64,000 nt of DNA from positions 33,105-97,104 of the forward strand of contig CAKPCB010000005.1 in the NCBI GenBank assembly GCA_934141245.1, given 5' to 3'. Shown piece by piece: positions 64,000 to 64,000 of the stretch (positions are counted from its first letter, which is position 1; every line of letters starts with the position of its first letter). Origin of the DNA: an uncultured Bacilli bacterium. Lineage in GTDB: Bacteria; Bacillota_I; Bacilli_A; RF39; UBA660. The notes under the pieces are model-generated. The model was not told the origin of the DNA. It made no database searches and saw only the letters and a program-made list of their open reading frames with translations. Both the position numbers and the translations under genes were made by a program.

Positions 64000-64000
64000 A

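Overview
The window looks like chromosome from an uncultured, very AT-rich (by eye about 27-30% GC) low-GC Gram-positive, most likely a gut-type Bacilli/RF39-like or Mycoplasmatota-neighbour lineage. Supporting signs are strong AGGAGG-type ribosome binding sites, ATG/GTG/TTG starts, CCA-encoding tRNA genes, and Bacillus-type families (YutD, DUF1292, YjbA/UPF0736, UPF0316, YutH-like, YugI-type S1). It also carries GGGtGRT and Fe-S scaffold genes and a Tad-like secretion locus. TGA is used as stop (for example at 32762-32764) and TGG for Trp, so the code is standard. The lineage is an inference; no rRNA is present.

Region 1 (1-14.3 kb) is accessory DNA. It holds a translationally coupled pair ending in an HExxH metalloprotease-like protein, then a minus-strand set of a 49-aa hydrophobic ORF, an ABC exporter and a ClpX-like AAA+ protein. 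Next come a tandem HD-domain protein with a degenerate nucleotidyltransferase-like tail and a decayed serine recombinase beside a broken gene end. A cluster of HExxH plus ADP-ribosyltransferase-like protein, histidine phosphatase and HIT protein follows. A 330-nt promoter-preceded non-coding region rich in stem-loops leads into a SHOCT-like ORF and an intact large serine recombinase.

Region 2 (14.3-22 kb) is housekeeping: tRNA-Gly, a five-tRNA block, S1-domain protein, NifU-type Fe-S protein, YutH-like protein, DUF1292, YutD, NagZ lipoprotein, tRNA-Ala, TrmL and a membrane thioredoxin-like protein. Region 3 (22-33.4 kb) is one minus-strand operon for a Tad/type IV pilus-like apparatus: CpaF ATPase, TadB/TadC, CpaB, TadZ-like protein, short pilin-like proteins, a two-TM VirB2-like pilin, and two secreted or anchored Cys-containing surface proteins. 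It has a promoter at about 33.45 kb and a terminator at about 22.0 kb.

Region 4 (33.5-58.3 kb) holds envelope, lipid and general functions: thioredoxin lipoprotein, GT-C-like membrane protein, FAD oxidoreductase, lipid kinase, PAP2 phosphatase, rubrerythrin, GGGtGRT/Fe-S scaffold pair, polysaccharide deacetylase, 3D-domain protein, type IV prepilin, RmuC, VTT protein, rhodanese, ABC-F, glucosaminidase, RluA-type synthase, radical SAM protein, a single-AAA ClpB-like protein, a hybrid histidine kinase lacking both phospho-acceptor residues, and an acyl-CoA synthetase.

Region 5 (58.4-64 kb) is partly decayed. It contains pseudogenes of a DUF2207 protein, an unknown protein and a Fic protein, next to a GDPD-like ORF, a BclA-like collagen protein and a third HExxH protein. 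It ends in an eight-tRNA minus-strand array running to the window edge. Positions and motifs were read by eye; family names rest on remembered motifs and were not confirmed by searches.
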